A stretch of 64,000 bases of DNA from an uncultured Chloroflexota bacterium (lineage in GTDB: Bacteria; Chloroflexota; Anaerolineae; Anaerolineales; Anaerolineaceae), in the NCBI GenBank assembly GCA_902786265.1, contig CADACE010000013.1, positions 99,985-163,984 on the forward strand, written 5' to 3'. The position numbers were made by a program, and so were the translations under genes. Positions 63,536 through 64,000 of this stretch are shown piece by piece. The notes below the pieces were generated by a model. It was given only the letters and a program-made list of their open reading frames with translations, did no database searches and was not told where the DNA came from. Each line of letters starts with the position of its first letter. The first letter of the stretch is position 1.

Positions 63536-64000
63536 ATGAACGACGAACTGAAAAAAGCCATCGAAGAGATCGAAAAGACCGAAGAGATTTTCGAGCCGGA
63601 TATCTATGGTTTGGAACACATTACCGATTTCGACTCCTATGACGAAAGGCTGAAGGACGCGCTGGCGGACTATGAGGCGGCCTGCAGGGCTTTCCGCGCG
63701 GCGGATCCCAACAAACGGCTCATCATGAAAGCGGCCGAAGCTGTGGAAATGACCGCAAAGGTGCTGGTCGCGCGTGTTTCCGTGATCTTCCACATGCCGG
63801 ATGCTACTGCAGATAAGCGCATGGAAGGGCGTGAGATCCTGGACAGGATCTGCAAGGACGCCAATATCCGTGAACAGGACTGCAGCCAGTATTATTACGC
63901 GGTAGCGGACAAATATCCGGAACAGACCGAATATCTGGCCGGGCTGATGATTGAAAAACAGGCCCGCATGAATTTCCTCAACCGCTGCATGGCGACCCAG
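63536..64000 (+). CDS. Unknown protein (3' end outside window)
   Basis: The frame is open from the ATG at 63536 to the window edge, 155 codons visible. GAAGGGAG lies 8 bases upstream. The protein starts MNDELKKAIEEIEKTEEIFE, is acidic and helical, with DADKRMEGREILDRI-like amphipathic stretches and QDCSQYYYAVADKYPEQ later. No signal peptide or membrane helix is present and I do not recognise a family. Codon use (GCG, CTG, ATC, GAA) is like that of the neighbouring real genes. Confidence 0.75.
   Translation, partial: MNDELKKAIEEIEKTEEIFEPDIYGLEHITDFDSYDERLKDALADYEAACRAFRAADPNKRLIMKAAEAVEMTAKVLVARVSVIFHMPDATADKRMEGREILDRICKDANIREQDCSQYYYAVADKYPEQTEYLAGLMIEKQARMNFLNRCMATQ

Overview
This window looks like chromosome from a fermentative, host-gut- or digester-type member of Anaerolineaceae (Chloroflexota). 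The family assignment is an inference. It rests on a secreted sortase with a long Thr-Pro linker of the kind common in Chloroflexota, and on a mix of Gram-positive-like traits: sigma-A promoters, a T-box, YitT, VanW-type and DUF2812-like proteins. It also rests on many sugar and peptide importers beside cytoplasmic glycosidases. A Bacillota relative is the main alternative. No phage, complete insertion sequence, CRISPR array, tRNA or rRNA gene was seen.

Layout. 1-5.2 kb: a carbohydrate ABC importer (two permeases, binding protein) feeding a GH31 alpha-xylosidase. 5.2-7.2 kb: a three-gene HipBST toxin-antitoxin operon behind a strong promoter with palindromic operators, next to possible insertion-sequence end repeats. 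7.2-12.8 kb: a complete Dpp/Opp peptide importer. 12.9-16 kb: a DUF2812-like membrane protein, a MerR/GyrI regulator and a secreted sortase. 16.3-21.6 kb: GH36 alpha-galactosidase and GH2 beta-galactosidase. 21.6-25.7 kb: a first ABC importer with a family 6-like binding protein. 25.7-31.5 kb: an unknown gene with a 16-bp duplication at its start, then a minus-strand lipoprotein/arfB/VanW group and yitT. 31.5-39.5 kb: surface-polysaccharide genes (nucleotide-sugar dehydrogenase, HAD phosphatase, three large membrane proteins). 39.8-47.2 kb: a surface island made of a large secreted protein ending in a sortase domain, a secreted transglutaminase, and a type IV pilus-like set (GspF/PilC, four small membrane-anchored proteins, a PilT ATPase). 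47.4-54.1 kb: DHH phosphoesterase, a GT39-like protein, MBL hydrolase, GntR regulator and gpmI. 54.3-60.5 kb: a tryptophan T-box ahead of trpBA and a second, paralogous ABC importer. 60.6-63.1 kb (minus strand): a second trpB and a four-domain S1 protein. The right edge enters an unrecognised gene.

How it fits together. The cell imports oligosaccharides and peptides and cleaves alpha-xylosides, alpha-galactosides and beta-galactosides inside the cell. It invests heavily in surface polysaccharide and a sortase/pilus surface apparatus. It tunes tryptophan supply by sensing uncharged tRNA-Trp.

The most unusual signal is non-coding. At least eight places carry arrays of degenerate 7-bp units in strict register. 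Often a purine-rich arm lies upstream and an arm of opposite orientation downstream, and each locus has its own heptamer sequence. Four copies share a 40-45 bp palindromic core, and two of those lie in frame inside a gene. Other points to check are a Gly-to-Cys change in the Walker A motif of the second importer ATPase, a Pro in the Ser-x-Ser loop position of HipT, and the start-site duplication at 26.19 kb.
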